A stretch of DNA of 64,000 nucleotides, taken from NCBI GenBank assembly GCA_041590075.1, contig JBFHUL010000002.1, positions 1-64,000 of the forward strand, in the 5' to 3' direction. Every line of letters starts with the position of its first letter. The first letter of the stretch is position 1. This DNA comes from PZPK01 sp041590075. GTDB lineage: Bacteria; Pseudomonadota; Gammaproteobacteria; Pseudomonadales; Oleiphilaceae. The notes beneath the pieces were generated by a model. It did not search any database and was not told where the DNA came from. It saw nothing but the letters and a program-made list of their open reading frames with translations. Positions 44,628 to 53,122 of the stretch are shown piece by piece. Both the position numbers and the translations under genes were made by a program.

Positions 44628-45597
44628 AACTGCTGCCCTGCCCCGCTGTACAGCCCCAGCAATGCTCACCGATATTAATGGCGCGCCCTTCCAGCGCCTC
44701 GTCCAACAATTCGGATAAATGCACCCGCGGATGATCGGTCGCTATCATATTGCCGGCGTGTCCGTTGTGGTGCATCGGAAGATTCAACATCTGATTAAAA
44801 TCGCAATCGTATACATAGCCCTGCCAATCAATACTGAGCAAGGAGCGGCACATCACTTGTTTGAGATTCTCCGCACTGTACGACGACTTCAGCAGCTGCA
44901 TGTAATCTTCAAACTGGCCCTTCGAAAGGAGTACGCTGCCAAAGCGGCTAATGGGCATATTCGTGATCGCATACAAATGATCGAAGTGTATATCGAAGTG
45001 AGCCGCCAGTTCCCGCTTGTAATCCTCTTCCAGTTTTTCCTGAGGAGGCGGCAAGAATGGCCCTCCGGGGTTATAAACAAGGCTGAGTTGCAGATGATCT
45101 TTGCCATAGCCATAGCCGAGCGCATTCAAGCGCTGCAATGCCTGAATGCTGCCATCAAACACGCCTTTGCCACGTTGAGCGTCCACGTTATCCTGGGTAT
45201 AACAGGGTAACGACGCGACCACTTCCACCTCTTCACTGGCCAGAAATTCAGCCATATCTTCATAGCCGGGTTCCAGCAAAATGGTCAGATTACAACGATC
45301 CATCACGTGCACGCCCCGCTGCCGTGCAGCCCGAACCAAAGTCTTGAACCAAGGATTCATTTCGGGCGCCCCTCCGGTCAGATCCAAGGCCTGAATGTCA
45401 TGAAGGTCGATAAAATCCAGCACCAGCGCGAGCGTTTCTTCGGTTAACTGTTCGGTGCGGTTTGGTCCGGCATTTACATGGCAGTGAGTACAACTCAGAT
45501 TACAGCGATAACCCATATTCAGCTGCAAGGTTTCGAGCTTGCCCCGCTTAATGGGAGGGAAGCTCGTATCAAGTAGATAAGGGCGGGTGTCTAACAT
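44605..45597 (-). CDS. arsS: Arsenosugar biosynthesis radical SAM enzyme ArsS
   Basis: A 330-residue radical SAM protein. The [4Fe-4S] motif is C32-x3-C36-x2-C39 (RCNLSCTHCHVNAGP), followed by the SAM-binding region LDLTGGAPEMNPWF. The C-terminal half matches the DUF3641-type extension, ending in a cysteine-rich CWGCTAGQGSSCGGALDE. ArsS adds an adenosyl/ribosyl moiety to methylated arsenicals and is normally found with arsM. No arsM is visible in this window. Downstream, in overlapping frame, is the partner glycosyltransferase. The assignment is strong for the family (TIGR04167); the biological product is inferred. Confidence 0.88.
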   Translation of the reverse strand: MLDTRPYLLDTSFPPIKRGKLETLQLNMGYRCNLSCTHCHVNAGPNRTEQLTEETLALVLDFIDLHDIQALDLTGGAPEMNPWFKTLVRAARQRGVHVMDRCNLTILLEPGYEDMAEFLASEEVEVVASLPCYTQDNVDAQRGKGVFDGSIQALQRLNALGYGYGKDHLQLSLVYNPGGPFLPPPQEKLEEDYKRELAAHFDIHFDHLYAITNMPISRFGSVLLSKGQFEDYMQLLKSSYSAENLKQVMCRSLLSIDWQGYVYDCDFNQMLNLPMHHNGHAGNMIATDHPRVHLSELLDEALEGRAINIGEHCWGCTAGQGSSCGGALDE

Positions 45598-45748
45598 CCA
45601 GTTTCCTTGTTAATGGGGTTTGAGAACTCATAGGACCGTGAAGGCCTGAAAACGTTCCTGCCTATCGGCATTCGTGTCGTGCGGTTTGAACAATACTGGA
45701 CTATATTCATTCTTACTCGCGTCTGCCGCAACTGTGAAGGTACCCCAA

Positions 45749-46528
45749 GTGAAAAGAATACGCTTGAATGCGTGCATAGGCGTATTGCTCACCTTGTGTG
45801 GCGCACACGGCGCACTCAATGCGCAAGAAGCTACGCTGAACTACCTCATTATCAGTGAATTATCGGCGCCGTTTCAGCTGGTTGACGACAACATCAGCAC
45901 CGGCGGCATTGTAACGGACATCGTGGAGGAACTCGCTCAGCGCGCAGAACACACCCTCACTTACACCGTAGGCTCAACCGAGCGCATTGAAACCATTATC
46001 AAGTATGGCCAAAAGCAGCCATGGATTGCCTACACCGCCAAGGTTTGGCCAGACCTGAGTGAACACTACACCTATCTGGAAGTTCCGCTGTTCGAGGTGA
46101 CGCACAGCATGCTCACTTGTGACCCCAACATACAGGCGGTGAACAGCACCGGTGTGCTGCGAGGCAAACGTCTGGCAATCCTGAAGAGTTTCGATTACCC
46201 CGAAATAACCCCCCTTGCCAATCGCGGGGAGCTGAGTCTCACCGACATTCGCAGCTACGAGCAGGGATTTGATCTCGTGAAATTTCAACGTGTACATGGC
46301 TTTGTTGAAATGGATATTCGCCTTAAATATAACCTTGGCAGATACGACGGACACGAAGACTGCATGCACCTTGCCGATTTACGCAAGGTCATTGCGCCCT
46401 ATTCGATTTATCTTGCAGTAAGCCGGGATCTTACCTTGGATGCTACCAGGGCTCTGGAACGCACGCTGGAGGCGATGGTTAACGATACATTCATCCGCAA
46501 TGTGGTCAACCGCTACACCCGGTACTGA
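45749..46528 (+). CDS. Orphan periplasmic substrate-binding-like protein (paralogue 1)
   Basis: A 259-residue secreted protein with signal peptide RLNACIGVLLTLCGAHGALNA. The mature part resembles SBP_bac_3 amino-acid-binding proteins (LNYLIISELSAPFQLVDD, GGIVTDIVEELAQRA, FVEMDIRLKYNL). I use the GTG at 45749 with GAAGG ten bases upstream; the longer frame from 45674 would precede the leader with unrelated residues. It is clearly paralogous to the next gene: shared features include LNYLI, SAPFQLV, the S-x-x-LTCD cysteine, FDYPE, DQGF/EQGF and FVEM. No ABC permease or ATPase is adjacent, so it may be a ligand sensor rather than a transporter part. Confidence 0.78.
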   Translation: MKRIRLNACIGVLLTLCGAHGALNAQEATLNYLIISELSAPFQLVDDNISTGGIVTDIVEELAQRAEHTLTYTVGSTERIETIIKYGQKQPWIAYTAKVWPDLSEHYTYLEVPLFEVTHSMLTCDPNIQAVNSTGVLRGKRLAILKSFDYPEITPLANRGELSLTDIRSYEQGFDLVKFQRVHGFVEMDIRLKYNLGRYDGHEDCMHLADLRKVIAPYSIYLAVSRDLTLDATRALERTLEAMVNDTFIRNVVNRYTRY

Positions 46529-46621
46529 ATCTGCCACAATGCAGTGTACGCACCAGACGCTTTCCGTTATATTACCGCCACCGTTGACCGATCTAATTGA
46601 ATAGAACACATCCAAAGCGTT

Positions 46622-47398
46622 ATGGAAAAAACGGCCCTCATCATCACCCTTCTTGCTGCACTATTGCCGGCAAAGATGGCGCTGGCGCAATCAAATGAGC
46701 TCAACTATCTCATTGTTAACAAGCGCAGCGCGCCCTTTCAACTGGTCGAGCAGCAACGCTCCAACGGCGGCGTGATCACTCGCATTATCGAAGAGGCGGT
46801 GGTAGGCACGGGCAAACACTTAAAGTACATCATCAGTACCCCCAAGCGAAATAAGCTGATGAAGAAAAGCCTGACCACCCCCTGGATCACCTATTCGGCT
46901 AAGGTTTGGCAGCCCGATCTTTCGCACGCACGCTTCATAGACATACCGCTATTCGATGTTCGGCACAGCCTGCTCACCTGCGATGCCGGCTTAAAACGCG
47001 TTGACAGCGGCCAAGGCCTACACCACCGCACACTGGCAATACTAAAAAATTTCGACTACCCGGAACTGCAGGGCCTCGCCGAGCGTAATCTGTTAACCTT
47101 GGTGGAGGTCAATAGCTACGACCAAGGGTTTATGCTCGCTCAACATCAACGCGTCGATGGTTTTGTAGAAATGTCCATGCGCCTGCAATATCACTTGGAT
47201 GCGCACACCGATACCGCAGCGCAGTGTTTCCGACTCGTGGACTTGAGCAGTTTGATCCCCCCCTTCCCTATTTACCTGATCGTGAGCGATAAACTTGAGG
47301 ACCAACACTTCGACACCTTGAACAGCTCACTGCGAAAAATGAAGCAATCCGGCCGCATCGCCGAACTGCTCGAAGAATACTTGCGCCCCGACATATAA
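46622..47398 (+). CDS. Orphan periplasmic substrate-binding-like protein (paralogue 2)
   Basis: A 258-residue protein with signal peptide IITLLAALLPAKMALA. It is the tandem paralogue of the gene before it: LNYLIVNKRSAPFQLVEQ, SLLTCDAG, LAILKNFDYPELQGLAERN, QGFMLAQHQRVDGFVEM and a final conserved cysteine in AAQCFRLVDLSS are aligned with matching segments. The two conserved cysteines suggest a disulfide. The 93-base gap has no terminator that I can see. The ligand is unknown, and like its paralogue it lacks transporter partners. A gene duplication followed by divergence is the simplest reading. Confidence 0.78.
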   Translation: MEKTALIITLLAALLPAKMALAQSNELNYLIVNKRSAPFQLVEQQRSNGGVITRIIEEAVVGTGKHLKYIISTPKRNKLMKKSLTTPWITYSAKVWQPDLSHARFIDIPLFDVRHSLLTCDAGLKRVDSGQGLHHRTLAILKNFDYPELQGLAERNLLTLVEVNSYDQGFMLAQHQRVDGFVEMSMRLQYHLDAHTDTAAQCFRLVDLSSLIPPFPIYLIVSDKLEDQHFDTLNSSLRKMKQSGRIAELLEEYLRPDI

Positions 47399-47457
47399 GC
47401 CCTTACGATTTGCCGAAAATTGATCCTACTTATCCTTGGCCAAATTGAGACAGCGCT

Positions 47458-48075
47458 ATGCAATCCCTGCTTGCCGACCTGACCCGGCTCATCCACTGGA
47501 TACACGCTCAGGGCTGGAGCCCGGCAACCAGTACCAATTACTCCTGCCGTGATGTGCGCACCAACACCCTTCATGTCTCGCGTTCCGGCATCGATAAGGC
47601 CCTGTTTCAAGACAGCGATTTTATTCCCATGTCCATTGAGGGTGAGCACCACAAGGGCTATGAAGACATCAAACCATCGGCCGAGACCGACATCCATCTC
47701 ATGCTTTACAAAACGCTCGATTGCGCAGTGGTGCTGCATACGCACTCACCGGCCGACACCCTGCTGAGCCGCTACTTTTCTGACAAGGGTCTCATCACTC
47801 TCACAGGCTACGAGTTGCTCAAAGGCTTGCGCGATCTCGACAGCCACGAATGCGAAACGCAGGTGCCGATCTTCGACAACGACCAAGACATTGCACGACT
47901 TTCAACTAAAATGAACGACTGGTTACAGCAACATCCCTCGTGCCAGGGATTGCTCATTGAGCGTCATGGGTTTTACTGCTGGGGGCGTCACCTGGCCGAA
48001 GCCAAGCGCCATCTGGAAGTCTTTCAGTTTCTGTTCCAGCAGGAACTTGAATGGCTGAAACTTCAGCAACACTAA
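47458..48075 (+). CDS. mtnB: Methylthioribulose-1-phosphate dehydratase
   Basis: A 205-residue class II aldolase-fold dehydratase of methionine salvage, converting 5-methylthioribulose-1-phosphate to the diketo intermediate. Family marks are WSPATSTNYSCRDV, the zinc-ligand HTHSPADTLLSRY, the ELLKGLRDLDSHE segment and LLIERHGFYCWGRHLAEA with the third zinc His. It starts the mtnB-mtnD-mtnC run (33 and then overlapping by four bases). The other salvage genes (mtnA, mtnK or mtnP) are not in the window. Confidence 0.95.
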   Translation: MQSLLADLTRLIHWIHAQGWSPATSTNYSCRDVRTNTLHVSRSGIDKALFQDSDFIPMSIEGEHHKGYEDIKPSAETDIHLMLYKTLDCAVVLHTHSPADTLLSRYFSDKGLITLTGYELLKGLRDLDSHECETQVPIFDNDQDIARLSTKMNDWLQQHPSCQGLLIERHGFYCWGRHLAEAKRHLEVFQFLFQQELEWLKLQQH

Positions 48076-48108
48076 CCCTGCATCCGTTAATTGCACTACG
48101 AGGCAAGC

Positions 48109-48648
48109 ATGGCAATTCTTGAAATTCCTGACCAACAACGCACCATAACGCAACCACAGGCGATCAAACAGTTTCTCGCTAACGTCGGCGTACTGTTCGA
48201 TCAATGGGAAGCGAGCAAACCACTGTCGCTCACAGCCGATCAGGACGAAGTGCTCGAAGCCTACGCCGATACGCTCATGCCCTATATGAAAAAGTATGGC
48301 TATGAAGTGGCCGATGTGATCAACATTCATCCCGGCATTGATAACTACCCGGCCATCCGCGCCAAGTTTCTTGCCGAGCATACGCACAGCGAAGACGAAG
48401 TACGCTTTTTCGTGGCCGGCCAGGGGCTATTCTGGTTCAACATCGATGGCCATCCCGTGTTTAATGTCTTGTGCCAGCAGGGAGATCTGATTTCAGTTCC
48501 CAAAAACACCAAGCACTGGTTCGACGCCGGAGAACACCAACCTAATGTGAAAGCCATTCGTATTTTTATTGATCCCGCAGGATGGGTGCCGCATTACACC
48601 GGTTCAGGCATTGATCAGAAATTTTTAACAGGAAACCCTGCATCGTGA
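48109..48648 (+). CDS. mtnD: Acireductone dioxygenase
   Basis: A 179-residue cupin metalloenzyme. It cleaves acireductone with O2, to formate and 4-methylthio-2-oxobutyrate with Fe, or off-pathway with Ni. The metal site lies in EHTHSEDEVRFFVAGQGLFW (H-x-H-x4-E) with a later His in KNTKHWFDAGEH. I start at the ATG 48109 rather than 48091 because MAILEIPDQQ is the typical N-terminus. It follows mtnB after 33 bases and overlaps mtnC by four. Confidence 0.95.
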   Translation: MAILEIPDQQRTITQPQAIKQFLANVGVLFDQWEASKPLSLTADQDEVLEAYADTLMPYMKKYGYEVADVINIHPGIDNYPAIRAKFLAEHTHSEDEVRFFVAGQGLFWFNIDGHPVFNVLCQQGDLISVPKNTKHWFDAGEHQPNVKAIRIFIDPAGWVPHYTGSGIDQKFLTGNPAS

Positions 48649-49313
48649 GCACGCGCTGCATACTCACTGATATCGAGGGTACTACCACCTCGGTGAGCTT
48701 TGTCTACGACACGCTGTTCCCCTATTTCGTCAATCATATCGATCGATTACTCGCCCTGCGCGATGAACCTGAAGTCGCAACCACGTTTCAAGCCATTCGC
48801 GCGCAGGAGGGCCTGGCCAACGACCACGAAGTGCTGAATACCCTGAAGCGCTGGGTTCACGAAGACAAAAAAGACACCCACTTGAAACGCTTGCAGGGCA
48901 TTATCTGGAAAAACGCTTACCAAAGCGGTGCCATCAAAGGCCATGTATATCCCGATGTTGCCCCCAAACTTCAACATTGGCACGACCAGGGCATGGTGCT
49001 CGCGGTCTATTCATCGGGCTCAGTATCGGCACAGAAGCTGCTGTTCGGGCATTCGATAGAGGGCGACCTCACTGTTCTGTTCAGCCATTATTTCGACACA
49101 CAGATTGGCCACAAGCGCGAGCCCGAAGCCTATCGCGCAATCTGCACACACCTCAATTTGCCTGCGAGCGATATACTGTTTTTGTCCGACGTTTGTGCAG
49201 AACTTGATGCAGCAGCCGTTTGCGGTATGCAAACCCTGCAATTAGTCAGGCCCGGTACAGAGCCCGGCAAGCATCATCCCACAGTGAGCAGTTTCGACGA
49301 CATCGAAATTTAA
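48645..49313 (+). CDS. mtnC: Enolase-phosphatase E1
   Basis: A 222-residue HAD-superfamily enzyme making the enediol and then acireductone in methionine salvage. HAD motif I is LTDIEGTTTSVSFV (nucleophile Asp and acid Asp region), motif II is VYSSGSVSAQK, and motif III/IV includes IGHKREPEAYRAI and ILFLSDVCAELDAAA. The GTG start overlaps the mtnD stop by four bases, indicating translational coupling. cysK follows after 32 bases, so sulfur amino-acid genes are grouped here. Confidence 0.95.
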   Translation: MSTRCILTDIEGTTTSVSFVYDTLFPYFVNHIDRLLALRDEPEVATTFQAIRAQEGLANDHEVLNTLKRWVHEDKKDTHLKRLQGIIWKNAYQSGAIKGHVYPDVAPKLQHWHDQGMVLAVYSSGSVSAQKLLFGHSIEGDLTVLFSHYFDTQIGHKREPEAYRAICTHLNLPASDILFLSDVCAELDAAAVCGMQTLQLVRPGTEPGKHHPTVSSFDDIEI

Positions 49314-49345
49314 GCGCTCTCGTAAACTAGCCCAAGGAGTCCATA

Positions 49346-50260
49346 ATGAAGTTCGATAACATCTTACAGACGATCGGCAATACCCCGCATGTGCGCATCA
49401 ACAGGCTGTTTCGCAACGACCTGGAAGTATGGATGAAAGTTGAGCGCTTTAACCCGGGGGGCAGTATCAAAGACCGCATTGGCCTCGCCATGATCGAAGA
49501 TGCCGAGAAAAGCGGAAAGCTCACCCCGGATACGGTCATTATCGAGCCGACCTCCGGTAATACTGGTATTGCTCTGGCACAGGTAGCCGCAGTAAAAGGC
49601 TACCGTTTGATTCTCACCATGCCGGAATCCATGTCGGTCGAACGACGCAAGTATATGAAAGCCCTTGGTGCTGAACTGGTGCTCACGCCCAAAGAAAAAG
49701 GCATGGGCGGCGCAATCGAAAAAGCCAAGGAGCTATTGAGCGAACACGCCTCCAGCTGGATGCCGCAACAGTTTGAAAACACCGCGAATGTTACCGTACA
49801 TAAAGAAACGACCGCACAGGAGATTCTGGCGGACTTTCCGGAAGGCCTCGACTATATGATCACCGGAGTGGGTACCGGTGGACACATTACCGGCTGTGCC
49901 GAAGTACTGAGTGCGGAATTTCCTCAACTGCAAACCTTTGCCGTTGAGCCCGAAAAATCCCCGGTGATCAGCGGGGGCGAGAAAGGATTGCATCGCTTGC
50001 AAGGCATTGGTGCCGGCTTTATTCCCGCCATACTCAATACCGACATCCTCACCGGCACCATACAAGTAAGCGAACACGCTTCCTTTGACATGGCGCGCGC
50101 CTGTGCACGCGAGGAAGGCATCTTTATTGGCATCTCCTCGGGCGCCTCTCTTGCAGCACTGAAGAAAAAAGAAGCCGATATACCGGCCGGCAGTCGCATC
50201 CTGATATTCAGTTACGATACCGGCGAGCGTTATCTTTCAATTGAAGATCTATTCATCTAG
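49346..50260 (+). CDS. cysK: Cysteine synthase
   Basis: A 304-residue PLP enzyme making cysteine from O-acetylserine and sulfide. The Schiff-base lysine is Lys42 in NPGGSIKDRIGLAM; the phosphate loop EPTSGNTGIALAQ, GVGTGGHITG and the substrate loop GIGAGFIPAIL are present. AGGAGTCCATA precedes the ATG. The order mtnB-mtnD-mtnC-cysK is suggestive of joint sulfur metabolism. A cystathionine beta-synthase-like specificity cannot be fully excluded, but length and motifs fit CysK. Confidence 0.92.
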   Translation: MKFDNILQTIGNTPHVRINRLFRNDLEVWMKVERFNPGGSIKDRIGLAMIEDAEKSGKLTPDTVIIEPTSGNTGIALAQVAAVKGYRLILTMPESMSVERRKYMKALGAELVLTPKEKGMGGAIEKAKELLSEHASSWMPQQFENTANVTVHKETTAQEILADFPEGLDYMITGVGTGGHITGCAEVLSAEFPQLQTFAVEPEKSPVISGGEKGLHRLQGIGAGFIPAILNTDILTGTIQVSEHASFDMARACAREEGIFIGISSGASLAALKKKEADIPAGSRILIFSYDTGERYLSIEDLFI

Positions 50261-50279
50261 CCGCTCATCAAGTGAATGT

Positions 50280-50297
50280 GCCGGGTCTAGACCCGGC
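50280..50297. terminator. Perfect palindrome after cysK
   Basis: GCCGGGTCTAGACCCGGC is a perfect 18-bp palindrome 20 bases beyond the cysK stop, followed by TTGTTC. It fits a stem-only terminator, although the T-run is short. The rest of the gap to 50421 shows no gene. Confidence 0.6.
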
Positions 50298-50421
50298 TTG
50301 TTCAACCAAGCCATCGGGCGTTTTCGGTGCCCTTCTCCCAGATGATCCAATGCCAGCCCTGTTAGTGAATGGCCTGTTACTTCGTAAGCCAAACCAATAC
50401 CGTTAAGTCTCTTGCCCGCAA

Positions 50422-51492
50422 CTAGGCGCCAAACTCACCAGCGCCCGCCTTGCGAAAGGCTGAAGGCGTGCACCCCAGCCAGCGGCGAAACACTCGGGAA
50501 AAATTTGAGGTATCGGCGAAGCCGAGGCTTTCGGCGATTTGCTCGATACTTTGTTTGCTGTTGTGTAAGCGCCAGCAGGCCAGTTCTTTTCGTACTTCGT
50601 CGAGTAGCATTTGGTAGGAACTGTGCTCCTGCTTGAGCTTTCGGATAAGGGTGCGCGGTGAAAGGTTGAGTTTTGCGGCCATTGTTTCGAGTGTGGGATA
50701 GTCGGCTTCTACCTGAAATAAATGCCGTTTTATCTGCTCCGAAAGTTCTCCGCCTTCATCTCGTCGTGCCAATAACTGCTCACATTCGCGCACGGCATTG
50801 CGGTAGGCAAATTCGTCTGCCGTCAGGCAATGTAAGTCCAGTAGTGCTGCAGGCATATCGATAGTGAACGCCGTCGCTTCGAAGGTAATTGCCACGCCGG
50901 GAAAGCGTTCTGCATAAAGCTGCACCCAGGGCGGTTTTGCGAAGGGAAAGTGTACGCCGATGTCGGTAGTCATCGTGCCTGATGTTTTAGCGAGCATGTC
51001 CTGAAACGAGCCCAGCAACATCACGTAGATAAATTCGCGCAGCTCGCCGGGGTCCAGTAATTCACGCAGAGTGAAAAGCGCCCTGCCCTCGGTTTCTTCC
51101 AGCTTGAACTTGTAGAAGCGAATGCGAGTCGCCATCGTATGTTCTACCAGTTTGAAAGCCTGGCGCACGGTATGTGCCGCCACGGCCCCATAGCCCATCG
51201 GGCCATGAGCAGAGACCTGAATCAGGGTGGAAATTTCGAGCCCCAGCCACGGGCATTGCGTCAGTGTCATGGCATTACGACACAGAAGGCGGAACTGCTC
51301 GAAGTTGATAAAGCGCTGTGTCTCCAGTAATCCTTTCCAGGTAAGGCTGTTACCTCGAAACAGCGCATCCATATCGATGCCCTTGTTCTTTAGATGCGCA
51401 CACAACAAGCGTGCATAAGCTGGATGCAAAGAAGGCGATAACCAACCTACACGCTCTCCAGCCGGGTCATCATGTAGCGTCATTCTAGCCAT
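50422..51492 (-). CDS. AraC-family regulator divergent from alkB
   Basis: A 356-residue regulator with an arabinose-binding-type N-terminal domain (about residues 25-210) and the AraC HTH pair at about 255-345 (ETMAAKLNLSPRTLIRKLKQEH and QIAESLGFADTSNFSRVFRRW), ending CTPSAFRKAG. It lies 156 bases from alkB, head to head, so control of alkane oxidation is the natural guess. It differs from AlkS (MalT/LuxR-type), the regulator of the Pseudomonas OCT plasmid system. The gap 51493-51648 has no palindrome that I would call an operator. Confidence 0.9.
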   Translation of the reverse strand: MARMTLHDDPAGERVGWLSPSLHPAYARLLCAHLKNKGIDMDALFRGNSLTWKGLLETQRFINFEQFRLLCRNAMTLTQCPWLGLEISTLIQVSAHGPMGYGAVAAHTVRQAFKLVEHTMATRIRFYKFKLEETEGRALFTLRELLDPGELREFIYVMLLGSFQDMLAKTSGTMTTDIGVHFPFAKPPWVQLYAERFPGVAITFEATAFTIDMPAALLDLHCLTADEFAYRNAVRECEQLLARRDEGGELSEQIKRHLFQVEADYPTLETMAAKLNLSPRTLIRKLKQEHSSYQMLLDEVRKELACWRLHNSKQSIEQIAESLGFADTSNFSRVFRRWLGCTPSAFRKAGAGEFGA

Positions 51493-51648
51493 GACTTACA
51501 GCCCATTCCGTCATTCACCCCGTGGATAATGGCACAATTTGACGATTCATTGCCATTTTAGGCGGTGTTTTTTGCCTCCGCATGGGCGTTTAATAAACCT
51601 CAGCGACACACGCATGACGTATAACAACAAATCTGAGAGGAGCACGCT

Positions 51649-52848
51649 ATGAGTAACGCAGCGACCTTTATTGCCCCCAATGGCGATACATATACCGACA
51701 AAAAACGCCATATGTGGCTGGTGTCTTTACTCATACCTGCCATGGGTGTGGGAGGCCCTTTACTTTACATGGCCTATGGCAATGAATTCTTTATCTGGAT
51801 GTTCTTTCTGATCGCCTACGGGTTGTTCCCTATTATTGATTTCATCCTTGGTGAAGATACGAGCAACCCTCCGGAATCTGTCGTGCCACTGTTGGAAGCA
51901 GATCCTTATTACCGTTGGATTACGATGCTGCACGTACCCATTGTTCTCGGCGCAGTGATCTTTTGTGGCTGGTTTGTAGCGCATTACGAGATGTCTGTTT
52001 GGGGTTATATTGGTACCGCGCTGGTGGCGGGTAATATCGGTGGGCATGGCCTGAATATAGGGCATGAGCTCGGCCACAAAAAGAACAAGCTCGACCAGTG
52101 GCTGTCTAAAATTGTGTTGGCCCCAGCGGCTTATGGACACTTTTTTATCGAGCACAACCGGGGACATCATAAACACGTTGCAACGCCCGAAGACCCCGCG
52201 TCTTCAAAGATGGGCGAAACCATCTACAGCTTTGCCCTGCGTGAATTACCTGGCGCGATTGCGCGGGCCTTTCGTATCGAACGTGATCGGCTACGCAAGC
52301 AAGGCCAGTCACCGTGGAGTCTACAGAATGAGTTCCTGCAAACCATGCTCATGACGTTGGGCTTTTATACGGTGATGGGACTCTGGTTAGGTGCGGAGGT
52401 CGTACCCTATCTGGTCTTGGCTGCGTTCTGGTCCATGTGGCAGCTCACTTCGGCCAATTACATTGAACACTATGGCCTGCTGCGCCAAAAGCTACCGAGT
52501 GGACGTTATGAACGACCTCAGCCCTACCATAGTTGGAACAGTAACCACGTGTTCTCCAATTGGGCCCTGTTTCATTTACAGCGCCATTCAGATCATCACG
52601 CCAATGCAACCCGCAGCTACCAGTCTTTGCGACATTTCGACAACCTGCCCTCGTTCCCCAATGGTTACTTTGGCATGTATCCCATCGCTTATATACCGTG
52701 GCTGTGGTTCAAAGTGATGGACAAACGCTTGCTCGAAGTGACCGGAGGCGATGTTTCCCGAATCAATATATTGCCGAAGAAGCGCGCCAAACTTATGCGC
52801 AAATACGGGCTTCACGACATCACGCCCGAAACGGCTCAGGCCGCCTAG
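51649..52848 (+). CDS. alkB: Alkane 1-monooxygenase
   Basis: A 399-residue integral membrane non-heme diiron hydroxylase. All histidine boxes are present: HELGHK (His139, His143), EHNRGHHKH (His169, 173, 174), NYIEHYG (His274) and LQRHSDHH (His313, 316, 317). Six hydrophobic helices precede or lie between them. The enzyme hydroxylates terminal carbons of medium-chain alkanes and needs rubredoxin and a reductase, neither of which is adjacent. GAGAGGAG precedes the ATG. The end is followed by a terminator shared with the convergent arfA. Together with the aldehyde dehydrogenase, thioesterase and acyl-CoA genes in the window it supports hydrocarbon use. Confidence 0.96.
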   Translation: MSNAATFIAPNGDTYTDKKRHMWLVSLLIPAMGVGGPLLYMAYGNEFFIWMFFLIAYGLFPIIDFILGEDTSNPPESVVPLLEADPYYRWITMLHVPIVLGAVIFCGWFVAHYEMSVWGYIGTALVAGNIGGHGLNIGHELGHKKNKLDQWLSKIVLAPAAYGHFFIEHNRGHHKHVATPEDPASSKMGETIYSFALRELPGAIARAFRIERDRLRKQGQSPWSLQNEFLQTMLMTLGFYTVMGLWLGAEVVPYLVLAAFWSMWQLTSANYIEHYGLLRQKLPSGRYERPQPYHSWNSNHVFSNWALFHLQRHSDHHANATRSYQSLRHFDNLPSFPNGYFGMYPIAYIPWLWFKVMDKRLLEVTGGDVSRINILPKKRAKLMRKYGLHDITPETAQAA

Positions 52849-52852
52849 TATC

Positions 52853-52897
52853 AAAAACGCTTGCGTCACGCTACCCGCTGGGTAATGTGGCGCAAGC
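52853..52897. terminator. Hairpin terminator overlapping the arfA stop codon
   Basis: GCTTGCG (52859-52865) pairs with CGCAAGC (52891-52897), with further imperfect pairing inward to a small loop near 52877. Five A at 52853-52857 are a T-run on the minus strand. The arfA stop (52866-52868, TGA on the minus strand) is in the 3' arm, so termination or RNase cleavage here yields arfA mRNA at or near the end of the frame. On the plus strand it follows the alkB stop by 11 bases. Confidence 0.72.
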
Positions 52898-53033
52898 CCT
52901 CCTGATCGCGATGTTTGGCCTTACGTCGATAGACTTTTTTACTTTCCACAACGCGTTGTCTGAACAATGGCGAACGCACGGCTTTTGCCAATGCATTCAG
53001 TTTGTTCTTTCTGCTTGTATCCTGCTTGCTCAT
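52866..53033 (-). CDS. arfA: Alternative ribosome-rescue factor A
   Basis: A 55-residue basic protein. The core SPLFRQRVVESKKVYRRKAKH matches the ArfA signature (E. coli [24 protein letters not shown]). ArfA recruits RF2 to ribosomes stalled on non-stop mRNA when trans-translation fails. The ATG at 53033 is chosen because MSKQDTSRKNKLNALAKA is the family N-terminus; a longer frame to 53120 is unlikely. The 3' end lies in a terminator-like hairpin that contains the stop codon, as known for arfA genes, whose own mRNA is made non-stop and so is normally degraded by tmRNA. It is convergent with alkB. Confidence 0.85.
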   Translation of the reverse strand: MSKQDTSRKNKLNALAKAVRSPLFRQRVVESKKVYRRKAKHRDQEGLRHITQRVA

Positions 53034-53122
53034 AATGTCTCCTGCAATACAGTTTATGCCGAGTAGCCACGCGGGCGCCGCGCATTGTAGACCCTTGCCT
53101 GGGCAATACAAGAGGGCCATGG

